A DNA stretch of 64,000 nt from Monoplex corrugatus (Eukaryota > Mollusca > Gastropoda > Littorinimorpha > Ranellidae): NCBI GenBank assembly GCA_030674185.1, contig CM060312.1:73709237-73773236 (forward strand), written 5' to 3'. Every line of letters begins with the position of its first letter. Positions within the stretch are counted from its first letter, which is position 1. The notes under the pieces are model-generated. The model had not been told where the DNA came from and ran no database searches. It worked only from the letters and a program-made list of their open reading frames with translations. The translations under genes and the position numbers were made by a program. Shown here piece after piece: positions 42,745 through 55,299 of this stretch.

Positions 42745-43697
42745 TTAAGATTCAAGCGTGGTGTGTTGTTTGGTGGTCAGTACATTTGTACTGTCTGAAA
42801 CCAGCCTGCTCAGGAACGATGAAGATTCCAAGTTCAATGGGGACAGCATGGATTGTGAATGTCTTTGAGGACCTGGTTGGCTGGAGAGCAATGGAAGAAC
42901 ACCCTCATAATGACAATGCACATTTTGACAAACGAGTTCATAAGTGGCTGTCAGGACTGACACCACTTTTTTCTTTTCTTTTTTGATGGAACGGGCCGCT
43001 TCCTGTTCTTGCATCCAGTCCTCTAAGAACAGGGCGGACTTGTCAGGGCACCAATGCTGTCCATAGTACTGTTTGTTGTCATTGTCATGCTCCTTTTTAC
43101 AGTCTGCATGAACTGACCTTTCGTGGCTTGATGACACGAGGAATTTTCTCTACTGCACATTTCCATCTCCAGGTAAGGTCTGAGAACCTGGAGGGAAGAT
43201 GGTGGAAGGTCTTGCCACAGAAATGGGTGAATGGTGTAGGAAGACTGTTTTCAAGGCTGCTGTTTTAGGGGCTATGGTAGGATATGCTGGTGTGATGCAT
43301 GGTTTCAGAGCAATGTTGGAGAAGCTAGGTTTTGGAGGTTGACTGATATGGGGTGGCCAAGGATGACACGCACCAGAACCAACCTGGGACAATCTGAAAA
43401 TGGCTGGAGCCTTGTAACTGTGGCAGAATCATAACAGACTGTCCTGATGATGTCTGAACAACCTGCAGGGACACAGAGGGTGGTGGTGGTGATGGTCGCA
43501 GCCTCTTCAAATACGCCTGGCCTGCAATGTTATTGGAAGACGCTTGGTAATCTTAGACGCACTGCTTGTCTTTCGTACTTTTGCAGCATGGTTGGCCAGC
43601 AGACAGGTTCCCATATATTTTGATGGTGGCAAGGGGATGCCTATCTCCGGGACTTTCCGTTCCTGGCTTTTTGGTTCGTCTATCATGCCTAATGTAA
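42745..43697 (-). pseudogene. Zinc-motif terminal exon, diverged copy 4 (minus strand)
   Basis: Minus-strand counterpart of 3929-4667. The acceptor-like site is the complement at 43693-43697; the block KQYYGQHWCPDKSALFLEDWMQ is readable, while the CxxC part is damaged. It lies downstream, on the same strand, of the exon copy at 45628-45845, the same order as on the + strand. Confidence 0.65.
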
Positions 43698-43739
43698 CAA
43701 ACACAGAAAGAAAGAATCACTTGATGCATAAGTACTGAG

Positions 43740-44390
43740 CATCTAAAAAGTACTGCCCTATTAAATGAGCACAAACTCCATTACCGACTGCAATAATGAT
43801 GAAATACACATACAATATTAAGACCAAAAATATAGTAATAACAATAACTTGTAATGTTGTATGTCCAAAATTATATCGAAACAAAATCAACATAGCAACC
43901 AGCCCACAAACATGCAAAGAACAAGACCTGGCGCTCGCACGCACGCGTGTGTGTGCGTGTCTGTGTGTGTGGATAGACAAGACAGACACATAGATACAGG
44001 TCAGATCTTGTTTATGACAACATTGTTTACTCATTTATCTAATGTACATGTATGTAAGTATTATTCATCAGACGACACACCCTTGTGCTCATCCCTCCAT
44101 CTATTTTTGCAGTCTTTGTCAACCATTTTTGCTGTGGCAGACCCTCTCTTCAAAATATCGGCTCAAGACATGGTCACACTCTTCAAAAGTTTTGCAATCA
44201 GTTCTGAAAACAAGCCACGCCTGACAAACAAGAAACACATAAGTAACTTTAGCAGAAAATGATACCGGATTTATCCCCCTTCCTGAAGTTTTGTCATCTG
44301 CTATGAGAGCTCAAGAGCCTGACAAGCAGCCGACCGTTTCACAGAAGAAAAAATTATCAGTCAAATTATTTATCTTCTCAGAAAGCACCT
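43740..44390. other. No gene recognised
   Basis: Contains a short GTGT-rich microsatellite at about 43947-43975. I see no supported frame. Confidence 0.6.
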
Positions 44391-44394
44391 GTTT

Positions 44395-44665
44395 TCCTTT
44401 TAAGCAACTTCAAGGGTGCAACTCAGAAAAAGTAAAAAAAACCTGAAAGGGGTCCAGGGGCCGGCCAGCAGCGCCCCCGTATGGGGGTCTGGGGGGCTAT
44501 GCTGAAGCTTTTTCAAAAACCGGATTTTCCGTTTCTGACTCTTTTGAAAAAAAAAACCGGATTCCGTTGTCAAACGGAAAAAGTTGCACCCATGCAACTT
44601 GCAGATTTTCTCGGATTTCCAAGAAAAATCGGAAATTTGGGAGCCCTGCATGTCTGTACAAAAAT
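44395..44665. repeat. G-rich MITE-like repeat
   Basis: The GGGGTCTGGGGGGCTATGCTGAAGC part resembles the interior of the TIR element at 28656-29150 (both hold GGGGTC...CTGAAGC followed by an A-rich run). Ends are not clear. Confidence 0.4.
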
Positions 44666-45627
44666 AAGGCTGCGTGAAGACTGCTGAATAAGCAGCACTG
44701 CACTGCATCAGCCGATAAAAAATTGGTTGGAAAACAAAGGTCCTAAATCAACCCACAATGCTGAAGACAACACTACTGGTGATTCAGAGGAAATTGCACA
44801 GGCTTATATATTATTCAATCAATGATACACACATGTTCATCATTCCACACCATCATCAACCATGAGTATTACACAATGTCATAAAGGTCACATTGATCAC
44901 TTGCTGTTTATATCTATATCAATTCTCCTATATGAAATAACACTTTTTGTTTTTACTGTTATTGTTGATAAGCGGCCAGCTGACTCAGTGACTGCAAAGA
45001 GCCATATCAGGGTTATAACCATTTCTAAGTACACCATGCCTCATTGGAGAAAAAAAACTGGAAAAAAAAATTAAGCACACATATTAATGCATTCGCTTAC
45101 ATAATCTAAGGATATGTCCCTTGTGCTGACCACTCTGTCCAATTTATCACCAGAAGATTAAAAATAATACCTGAATACAAATGCAAACATAAGGACAATA
45201 AAACATACTTATAAAAATGGAACAAAATTACCTTTAATTGCTTCTGCACATCGTATTTCCTTAAATCCAAAAATACATATATGTACCCAATTATCAATCC
45301 GAAGTATATAATTTATAAGGCTTTATCAAATACATACAGGTGATTGGACCAGCATGGCAGAATAGGAAAAAATGACAGAAAGCAAAGGAGCAAAGGAAAA
45401 ACAGAGTGACAGAAGAAAGGATCCAGTAGATGAGGATATTATTTATATTGAAAGACCCCCCCAGCATTGCCATGGAGGAAAAGGTCACACTAACCCTTTG
45501 CTATTTATGTCCAATCACTACAACATAGGCTACAATCAAAGATGCTACTGGGATCAAATGGCAAGCTAACATATTAATGATAAAGTTATTGCGATCCGTT
45601 ACATTGGGACAATGAAGCAGTAATAGC
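44666..45627. other. Non-coding stretch with one LINE 3-prime end
   Basis: A (T/A)-rich region. A minus-strand I-like LINE 3-prime signature (GCCATATCAGGGTT) is at about 45001-45014. No gene seen. Confidence 0.5.
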
Positions 45628-45845
45628 TCACCAGTGTATTGTTGCAACAGAACAAAAAGTAAGATTGATAGGGAGCTGAAAAACCTCGGCCAGCAGGCTG
45701 AACCCATACCTGATGCGAATACTGTATGACCAAGGCATCCATGTTAGAACTAGCGGGCATGATGTCTGGACCAAGATCCTGGTTCCAACAAACCAGACAC
45801 TCCAGCTGGATGTGCACATCCTAAGCACTGTACCCTGCAAGTGCG
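45628..45845 (-). pseudogene. Minus-strand copy of the second exon of the multi-exon family
   Basis: The complement matches exon 17493-17686: acceptor-like CTTGCAG, then GGTACAGTGC, GGAACCAGGA, TTCAGCCTGCTGGCCGAGG, and ACACTG before GTGAGC. It is diverged, with frameshifts. Confidence 0.65.
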
Positions 45846-46148
45846 AAACATGCACTGATGAAAAGAATGCTAATATACAAAACAATCTACTGACGAATAT
45901 AAACAAGATTAGAAAAAAGCATAAATGTTGAAAAGAGAGTATGTCTCAGTGCAATCTGACCTGCCCACGACAATGAAAGCAAATTCAGCACACTGTTTCA
46001 GTTTCAACAACATTAATCCTTTCAGTCCTGCCTGTCTATGACAACCTCTTCCCTTCATTCTTATGTTTCTTAAATATCCTGTTATCTGGTGACACACAGG
46101 TGACAATATTGGCAACATTTTTTTCTGTTAATTGATAGTTATGGCATA

Positions 46149-46199
<51 letters not shown>

Positions 46200-46609
46200 G
46201 GTGTTTGTGGGGTCTTTCATTTAATGTCTATTCACTTAAGTGATTTTAGACAACAACAACAACAAAATTCATGAGGAGTGAAGAGTATACTTGGAAATGG
46301 TTAATCTTCAGGAAAAAGAAATGAACCAGAAAACAACTGTGTCGAAGACGAGAAGGAACAAAATCACAAGACGCTATCATAATTAACAATTGAAACAATA
46401 AAATTGGCTAACCATAACATTGAACATGTGAAATAACGGCGTGTTAAAGATAATTTGCTATAGGACTTTTTGACAGGCTAACAAAAAATTCATATGTTAA
46501 GGATGGTGAGGCAAATATATCAGAAACTGTCTTAGATAGTGTAGGAATATGTCTTTTCACCCGAACGCATGAAAGAATATGACTATGTGTTATCTTTTTT
46601 CCACATATA
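45846..46609. other. No gene recognised; (TG)n tract
   Basis: A pure (TG)n run spans about 46147-46191. The rest shows no supported frame. Confidence 0.6.
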
Positions 46610-48067
46610 CTATATTCCTGGTGTATTTTGTTTTAAATGCATCAAGTTTCCACCTATACTAAGGGATTGTATACTTCTGCTGGCAGGAAACTGCTTAAGT
46701 GTTTTGTTAATTTCAAAGTTCATATAACAGTTTTCATACTTTTTCTGTTTATCTTGAAACTGCTTCCATACATAGGAGTCCACTAAGGTATAACACTCAT
46801 GCAATGAGAGGGAAAGTTGAACATTATTTGAATCTGGGGAGCTCTTTGCCCCCCGTTTGGCAGCCCTATCAACCATATCGTTATAATTAAAAGAACTATG
46901 AGATGGTATCCAGCAGAAAGTAATATCAATGCTTCTTAAGGATAAACTATTAATCAAGTGAGTAATTTCCAATATCATTTCAGATCTTGTTTGTAATTTT
47001 GATAATTCAAGAGCTTGAAGTACAGATTTTGAATCAACGCAAAAAAGTAAATTGGGAAGTGTCCTAGAAAAATTTATCATATAAATCAAAGCCATTAAGA
47101 TTGCAAAGAGTTCAGCGGTAAAGACAGATTTATTAAGTCCTATATAAAAAGATTTCTCAATTTTGAGAGCAGGTATTAAAAACGCTGAGCCTGCTTGTCT
47201 TTCAATTATTGATCCATCAGTGTAAACTTTCAAGTGATCGGAATAAAAATCTTCTATATGACATTTTACTTGACTTGCCAGTAAGTTTATATATTATCTT
47301 CTTTTTTTAAGTCAGTGTGACGTATGTCAAAATGTGCTCTTTGAAGTTACCAACTGGGTACAGGTGAAAAGGAAGGTCTTGAAGTGACAGGATCTGCTTC
47401 TAGATCTATTCCAGAGCCTTTCATAACATCAGTTGTATATGTTGCTAGTGTGACCTGTGAGGATATTGATCTAGCTCTTTTTGGAAAGTCAGAGTCTGAT
47501 CTTATTTTTGTCTCTGTTTCAATGCTGTTTTCTATGGTGGTGTTTCTTAACAGAAATTTAGTGGAAGCGACTTTCCTTTGTTCATCAAGCGGCAGTAATT
47601 TGATCGCGTTGTATGTGCGAAGACAAGAGGCATGCATTGGAAGACCCAGCGCAAGTTTGAAACCTTTACAATCTAAGCTCTGCAGTTTTGTTAATAAGTG
47701 TTTCAGTGCACTGAAGAAGATTTCTTGGGCATAGGTTAATTTAGATCTAATGAGCGATTTACAGAGATGAACAACTTGTGTTGATATATCTTGTCCCCAT
47801 GTCTGTTTGCGAACTATTTTCAAGAAATTAAAATTTTTTTGAGCTTTTGTTAATAAGTATTCAATATGCTGATTCCAAGATAATTTCGCTGTAAGGAAAA
47901 CTCCTAAGAATTTGATCGACTCGTTATATTGAAGAAGAGTATCTCCCAGTTTGAACGTAGGAATATTTGCTGGGTTAGCTCCGCTGTTAAACAAAACTAT
48001 CTTTGTTTTTTCCACTGATAAATGCAGTCCATTTTCTACCATATATCGTGCTATTGCACCCAAACTC
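46610..48067 (-). mobile_element. 5-prime-truncated LINE with RT tail and RNase H, minus strand
   Basis: The frame 48063-47347 reads the RT C-terminal part (LHLSVEKTKIVLFN, IKFLGVFLTAKLSWNQHI, LIRSKLTYAQEIFF). The frame 47233-46610 reads RNase H (KVYTDGSIIERQAGS, FTAELFAIL, CVDSKSVLQAL, FCWIPSHSSFNYND). The catalytic RT box is missing because the element is cut at about 48067. It is more AT-rich than the LINE at 25815 and differs in sequence, so it is a separate family of the RNase H-bearing LINEs. Confidence 0.85.
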
Positions 48068-48159
48068 TAATTGATAACATTTACGCGTATAATTAAGGCA
48101 GCGCAAAGGTGTGTGTGTGTTTGTTATTTCTTTTAACGTCTATTCACATATGTGCTTTT

Positions 48160-48680
48160 AGACAGTGTGTGTGTGTGTGTGTGTGTGTGTGTTGTGTGTG
48201 TGTGCATGTGTGTGTGTGGTGCGCGCGAGTATTCAAACTGGTATACACAAATATATATGTATATGCACACCTACAACACACACACACATACATCTCGTAT
48301 AACACATTATCATTCATGTTGTACGAGTATGACAGTTTATGAAGAGTGTGTATTAACACAAATGGGAAAAAGATTTAACAAAACTTATTTCAACAGATTT
48401 GCAGTTTGTTAGGGTAAAGAGATGAAACAATACACTGTCATCATTACCACTAGCAGAATTTTTAAATCAAAATGTCAAGATGATACTAATATAATTAATC
48501 TATAATCTGTTAAAAAATTTCTGTTATCAGGAAACTGGAGACAGTATTTTTCGGTGAAATATTCCAAAATTTTCATTAATGAGTATTCTGAGGGTTTTAA
48601 ACTACCAGCACAGGCCTTTCAAATTTGCACTTTAATTAATCAGGCCTAATGAATATATTTACATCATCTCAGGCCTGGAG
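48160..48680 (+). repeat. (TG)n tract and dispersed repeat, copy 1
   Basis: After a (TG)n tract at about 48163-48215, the segment 48240-48680 matches 57560-58040 (shared ATAACACATTAT, TTCATGTTGTA, GATACACTGTC or AATACACTGTC, GAATATATTTACATCA). No coding content. Confidence 0.7.
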
Positions 48681-51600
48681 AAGATTAAAATTTTCTGCTA
48701 GCCAGCCAGGCTAGAAGATTTTAAACCCGCAGATATTTTCACTAGCCCGACATGTTGCCCCGAAAAATAGTGAAATTTTCTTTATGATGATGACCAAAAA
48801 TACACACAGAAATGCTATTGTTACAATAAAGGTGGTCAAACTTTCTTCTGGAGACTTTCATCCGGGTGGGGGGAAGTGAACAGTGGGAAATCTAGTCTGA
48901 ACAGGAAGACGTGAAAGGCAGATGATTTATCTCAAAGTTTACATGGATTCTCTGTGCAAGTTTGAGAGATTTGTTTATTTTATTTTAGTCCAACTGACCA
49001 TTTGTTACGTCTTGCAAATTGCTTCGTCGTCATTCTGCAATATTTTTCCCCTTTCATAATTTTAATCATTTACTTTTAAAGTGTGAATATGCGTGAGGGA
49101 GAGAAAGAGAGAGAGAGAGAGAAATACTGCTATACATTTGCGTGTGTAGCACACGCGTAACACAAATAGTAGATAGGTCCAGCCATTTTTGTAATTTGAC
49201 AATATATTCAGTATTTTCAAATTTTCTAAAAGGTAACAATAAAGTTAATATAAATACAAAATATCTCACTCATAGCTCTAGCGGTTTCTGAGATACTGTT
49301 GTTTGAAATACTGTAAAAATGGGCGTTTTTCGCAGTTTGGTGAATTGGCCATATTTGTACCCACATTTCTTCAGAAGTATGCATCTCGTATGTACAGAAA
49401 TTGATACAGTTATTGTATTCTATACTTAAATTAAGCCCGATTTTTTTTTTATAACTCTAGAATTATTTTCCTCTGTGCTATTTGTCTTCAAAAATGGCAA
49501 AAATGCCCATTTGTCCACTTGTCATTCTGTGGCAAACACACGTTAACGCTGCGTAATGGTTCATAACTCAGGGACCAGCCATGCTACATACAAAATGCAG
49601 ATATCTAACGATTCAGCACTGAATATGAAAACAAAACTTGTGAAAAAGAAGTGTTCAACCTTATCTTTATATAGGCTACATAATTAGATTAAACTAAATA
49701 AAGGCCAACACATTTTCTCATTATTTGGAGGGGAAAATTAAAATGCTTTGACATCTCAGGGAAATGATTTCCAAATTAAATGCATATCCAGAAGTAATAA
49801 ATGAGTCCTAATTTCCTATGATCTTTACACATGTTTTGAAATTCACCCTATTCCACTCCTAGTTGCTATATTATTATTTGTACTGCGATTGGTGATGCAA
49901 TAAAGAGCACCCACGTCTTTTGTCTGCCAGTATTGTTTTCTTCATTTTTCAGATGACTGATTTTCTCAAACCTGCATGAAGCTTGAAAATTGTTTATGTT
50001 TGTTCAGCAATATGCTTCTTAAAAGCACAAATCTGCTTTTTCTCTGTGATAGATAAGGTCTTCAGCTTCTGCGTTCTCTTTCATTTCTGCTTCCAGCCTG
50101 AAAATGATACACTTCAGTGATTTGACTATGCTGTAACACTGACACTCAGCCTGATCAGGTATAGGATGATATGACTGTAAAGAATTCAGTAGAGGTGTTG
50201 ATGGTGCTGCTGAATGCATAAATGATGGGACAGGAATGTCAAATCTTTCTGGATAGTGGGATGGCTGATGAGAGGGAACCTGTTTTGAATTGTTTTTGAA
50301 TTCACGGAGAGCATCTGTGTAAATTTGTACCATGGTCTCACCATCCTGTTTTCTTTCATTTGATCCGTTTCTTCTTTACTTCATCACGCATATTAATCAA
50401 TCTGGGCAGCACTAATAAAGTTGAGATGTTCACACAAATATCTGACCCAAAGACAGTTTTTTCGTTTCCATTTTTTGCTGGATGTGAAATATACGTAATT
50501 TCAGGAGTAATCCTACAGGAATGTTGTCAAGGTTCTCCACGCAATATGGTGTGCCTGATAAAAGAAGTGCTTTGGACCCCTGTTGCTGTTTAGAAAATGG
50601 GCCAATCCATTCAATGTTCTGGTCAACATTGAGAAATTCTTGTAGAAGTAATGTTTTGGAAAATCAATGAAAACGTGCGGACCAGCACTCGCAGCTCTAC
50701 ATTACGAGGAGACAGGTTCTGTCTGGTGTCTGCAGATGTCAGTGAAGAGAGTCTGGACTCATTGTACGTGCCCCCTCATGTCTTCAGCATGTAGGCCTAG
50801 AGTTGAAGCTATAACTGTTTGTCTATATACATGTTCAGCAAATATGGGCCGACCCTTCCTCTCTGGTCCAATTCTTTTTACAAAAACAGTTGGAACCGGT
50901 CATCCTCTGAAATTCACACACACACACATCTACCAAATTTGAAAGGATCACTAGTTAGAATTAGATCTGATGTGTTGACAAAACATGTGTCAAGACTATA
51001 CCTCACCCCTTAGCAGAGCAAAAAATTGTTTATACACTGATCGAAATGATAACTATACTGTGTCCTGATGACATTTAGATTAAAACATTTTTAATGGTTT
51101 TCCCCCAATTTATTTGTTGATGTATATCTGGTCCTGAAAAGAGTTCGAAAAACATTTGTACTTTTGCTTGTATGCAGTTCTCATACTCGAGTTATCGTCC
51201 TTGTTGAAGCGTTTTTGCCAAATATCTAATGCTTATTCATCATATTCTTTATTGAAAAAAATCATGAACCTTTCAAAGAATTTTTTTTACAAAAATACAA
51301 GCAATTTTCATTTCTCTGATTGATATCAGAAAGATATAGATCTATTTTTTTTAAATTTATCTTTCTATCAAGGGAGATAAACTATTCTAGACCGAGCACA
51401 TGTAAGAAAATATATTAAAATTTGTATTGATTTATTAAACATCAGTTCCATTGAAAAAAAAATAGCAAAAAGATTAGACTAACGGTCGCTTATCATATTT
51501 ACCAAGATCACGTTCAAGATTTTTTTTAGATCTGTCGAATCAAAGTTGTTCCTCAGTTCAGAAATTGCCTCAGCTTTGGACGACTCGTTGAACGGGGTCT

Positions 51601-52480
51601 GCCGTGTGGTACCTTTTGTATTGGCTTTTGGAACTTTTACAAGCGGCAGCCTGTGTTATATTATTTGCACGATCTTAAGAACAATTGAATTCTCTACAAA
51701 ATGAATGGTAATACAACACTGTTGACTTTATGGTGCCTTTTAAAAATACGTATGTTTTTTGGCACTGAAAAAAAGTATTAAGCTAAAGGAATTATGATGA
51801 AATTTATTACACTGGATTCTTCAGGCCGTCCCCTTTAATTTGATACCAAGATCACCGCTGTGCGTAACGTTTGTAAAAGTTCCGACAGCATTTCCAACAA
51901 CAAATGTTGATCGGTCCCGTGAAAACCGCGCGAGGAAACTTTGCACATCGCCGCCAACGTTGGGTTCGGTATGTGTATTTAGATCGCTCAGGGTCAAAGC
52001 ACACTTCTTTCACACCACAAGTAAAGACACAGGCTTCATGCCTAAAGCTCATTTAATGTGTCAACATAATTTTCTATCTTCCAATCGTGAATGGTAGACG
52101 AGCTGAAGCAATATAAGATCGGCAATTTTTACCAGTTCTGCATGTTAGCCATTAGCGTAAGAGAGGCTGGACCTACCTACAAATACTAAGAAATGTTGAC
52201 ACTGGTGAGACTTGGTATGTTCATTAAAAGCAAGTCTAGCAGAACAATTGGCAGTTTTATACACAGAGATGGTTAGTTTACAGCTTCTTAAAGAAAATAC
52301 TTTTCTTTCATTGGTCACCAGCCACACCTATCTGTTGGCCAAGTCTGTAGTGGTACTGAACTACGAATCTGTTGGCTTTTGTTGATTGGCTGATGTGTGT
52401 CTGTTTTGTTTTGTTGTATTTTTAATTTTATTTGGTTTTTGTTTTTGTTTTCAAAAAATTTCTATTTGTTGTTCAAGTTA
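48681..52480. other. AT-rich stretch, no gene supported
   Basis: A short (AG)n tract sits at about 49099-49123. A 104-codon minus-strand frame at 50333-50019 (LQSYHPIPDQAECQCYSIVKSL) is the only one that looks protein-like; it may be the end of an unrecognised transposon gene, with weak traces on the same strand up to 50900. I see nothing else. Confidence 0.5.
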
Positions 52481-52489
52481 GAGTGTGTG

Positions 52490-53110
52490 TTGTGGCACAT
52501 TACAAGCCAGAATTCCAGCTATTATGCAAGTTGCAACTTACAATGTTTTAAGACGCTAACAATAGGGTTTTTCTTTAGCTCATTAAGGTAGTAGTTAATT
52601 ACTGGGCTAATTACTGGACTAATTACCAAAGCTATATGGCTAATATTTTTCTTGATGAGTAATACCTGGAGTCTGCAAGTAGCAAATTATAAGCCGGCCA
52701 GAATTCCAACTATGATGGAAGTTAAAAAAGGTTAAAGGACTGTTATATACTATTTTTTATGCTTGTTAAGCTGATTGATCAATTACTGGATTAATTACCA
52801 CAGCTATTACAACCAATATTTGCCATGATGAATGATACCTAGAGTCTGTAGCAAATCATATGCCACAATTACAGCTATTATAGAAGTTACTGTGTTTTTT
52901 GGACTCTCATACTTTTTTTTAAAGCTCATTAAAGTGTTCAATATTGATTGCTGGGCTAATTACACCAACCATTATGACTAATATCAGTTTTTCATGATGA
53001 ATAATACCTGGAGTCTGTGTGTGTGGTAAATTAGAAGCCAGAATTCCAGCTATTATGGAAGTTGTAATGATTTAAGTACCTTCACATGTATTTTCTTAAA
53101 AGCTCGTTTG
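52490..53110 (+). repeat. Tandem array of about 180-base units
   Basis: Four diverged units, anchored on CCAGAATTCCAGCTATTATG at about 52507, 52698 (CCAGAATTCCAACTATGATG), 52862 and 53038. Each unit also has a TAATTACTGG or TAATTACA part, a GATGAATAATACCTGGAGTCTG-type part and a variable spacer. Confidence 0.8.
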
Positions 53111-53179
53111 ATTAATTAAATTAATTATGGGTAGTTAGTGCAGTTTCATGGACTTGTGAATACTTCAGTTGTCTTGTGC

Positions 53180-53765
53180 TTGTAAAGACCTTTCTGGTGA
53201 TACTCAGTTTTTGGTTCTTGGTTCAGTCTTTCCAAAGTTATATCACTTTATATTCACAAAATCAAGACAAGTGATCACAGTTTCTATGTAAGCCATGTAA
53301 AAAAAATAGCCGAAATTTTTATTATTTCAAAAATTCGTAACTTTCGTTACAGTCAACCAAATAAAAAGCTTTTTATACCGTTGCAAAGCTACTTTTTTTC
53401 TCTTTTCAATGGTACCAATTATAGGCCTATAATTATTTTCAAAAAATGAAAAAAATTGTCACATATCTAGCCTAAGCAAAACCTTTCTACTGATACTAAG
53501 TCTTAAATTTTTTTAATCCAATCAGCCGTTTCAAAGTTATGGTGCTTTTTGTGAAGAAACGACACACGCAATCTGTGTTTTTTGTTTTTGTTTTTTGCTA
53601 GGCCTATGTAATCCAAGGAAAACGCCAAGAATTCAATTATTCAAAAAATCGTACTTTCGTCACCCACAAGCAAAGAACTTTATGCCGTTTTAAAGATTTT
53701 TTTGTGTTCTTTTTAATGATGGCAATTTATTACATAGGCCTATTCAATGTGAATGTCTGATTTTT
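53180..53765 (+). repeat. Tandem pair of a dispersed 290-base repeat
   Basis: Segments 53180-53470 and 53470-53765 resemble each other and 58430-58690: ACCTTTCT..GATACT, then TTCAAAGTTAT or TCCAAAGTTAT, then TCGTAACTTTCGT, then AAGAACTTT, then TTTTTAATGATGG. No frame. Confidence 0.7.
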
Positions 53766-54288
53766 TTTAACTTGCTTACTACATTTATTCTGCACATACT
53801 ACAAATGCCAGTAATGGCAATCCTTTGACAGAGATTAGATCTAACGAAGTAAAACTCCATGAACCCCCCCCCCCCCCACCTAGGGCTCAGCTGCACGTAC
53901 AAGCGTCACTATCAGCATCACTGAGCCTTCCATTTCGTTGCATTTCCGGTGGCTAGTTCCCTACCCCATCCCTAAACCACATCGCCCTACCCCCCCCCCC
54001 CCCTTTCCATCCATCCAGAAGGCTACCGACTTTTTAAACAACCGACTAGCGAGAACTAGGGTAAACTGATCTAAAAACCGACAGATTTTGGCGGTAAAAG
54101 TGCATTTTAGGTGCGTAAATTATTTTAGGTGCGTAGGCTAAATTATTTCCCCACTGAATTTGACACATTTAGCAATAGGCCTAATGAATCATTACTTTAT
54201 AAGCACGAGTGGTCAGCCATATTACTTCCGCTCCGGTTGTCTGCTGTGGTACCGGAAATTATTGTACAGTTACGGTCAATTTGCCGTC
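53766..54288. other. No gene recognised
   Basis: Two C-runs at about 53866-53877 and 53991-54002 mark the stretch; the text between them has no frame. Confidence 0.5.
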
Positions 54289-54459
54289 ATGGCTGGTCGA
54301 CCTCGTGCGCCGTCTGAGATTGTCCCACCACCACACACAGTCATTCCAATGCGAAATCGAAATGAAGTTTTCAACCTGGCTGCATTGCTGCCAAATATTA
54401 CTGACACAGACACCTGTTTGCGATGGCTAGCAGTACGTGGATTACTAAGAAACACTATG
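54289..54459 (+). pseudogene. N-terminal half of an ISXO2/Merlin-like reading frame
   Basis: The ATG at 54289 opens 57 codons that end exactly at the left end of a 4.26-kb insert. The part AALLPNITDTDTCLRWLAVRG resembles the helical N-terminus of ISXO2-like transposases. The matching zinc ribbon lies beyond the insert at 58723. Confidence 0.6.
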
Positions 54460-54954
54460 TAGGTATGTCACAATCGGCGATTACGCGTGCGCGAAAACTG
54501 CAGCGGAAGACTGTGACCGGCGTGGGGCACATGTGAGAGGGTAGGCAAACAATCGCTGTTTGCTTCGTTAATGTATTCAAGTGTCCGATAATTACCGATC
54601 TGAATACCGAAGTCCGTACTTTTCCCATGATGACCTGGTCATTTTCACGGGCTTCCTCTGATTTGCTGACGTGGCAGTGGTGGTGTGACTTGTGGTGTTT
54701 GCGGCCGTATCTCCCAAACTTACAGGTATGATTAAATTGTCAAGTGAATTAATTACCAATAAGAACATGCATTTTCCTGCTTATGTGTAAAATTTGGTGC
54801 AGCTGTATCGACAGAAAAACATTTTAGGCCATATTACAGATAGTGGGTGTGGTGACCGTTGTTATTGCCTTGTTCACAATTGCCGCAAGACTTTTTAGTG
54901 CCGATTAACCGTTTTCTTTTTGTCATACCAGCTGAACCTATTGGAAGATTTTCT

Positions 54955-55299
54955 TCATTTTTCACGACATACAAGACAATGCATTTTTAGTGTACTGTGT
55001 AAAATTTGGTGAAAAGTTATCGTCTCACCCGTCGACGTCACCGGAACAGTGTTGGCCGCTGCACATGATGTCCTCACAAGCTGCCTCCAGCACTCTCGAT
55101 CTTGGCTAAGTCTGACCACCTCCTGGAGTTTCTTGCCACTGATGTTTGTGATGTTTCTAGCAAGTGATGCAGGTGGCCGTCCTCTGTTATCGTCTATGAC
55201 TGGAAATACAAGCTTCAGTTTGACGCTGGTTGTCAGTCTAGCTGACTCAGCAAACTGTGTCGATGGGCAGCCGAACTTCGAAGGTCTGCTGCCCCTCAT
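54955..55299 (-). mobile_element. LINE 3-prime coding fragment, minus strand
   Basis: A minus-strand frame contains NRGRPPASLARNITNISGKKLQEVVRLSQDRECWRQL split in two blocks here: GRPPASLARNI and LSQDRECWRQLV, typical of the end of RTE/CR1-type pol proteins. Nothing upstream of it is preserved. Confidence 0.6.
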
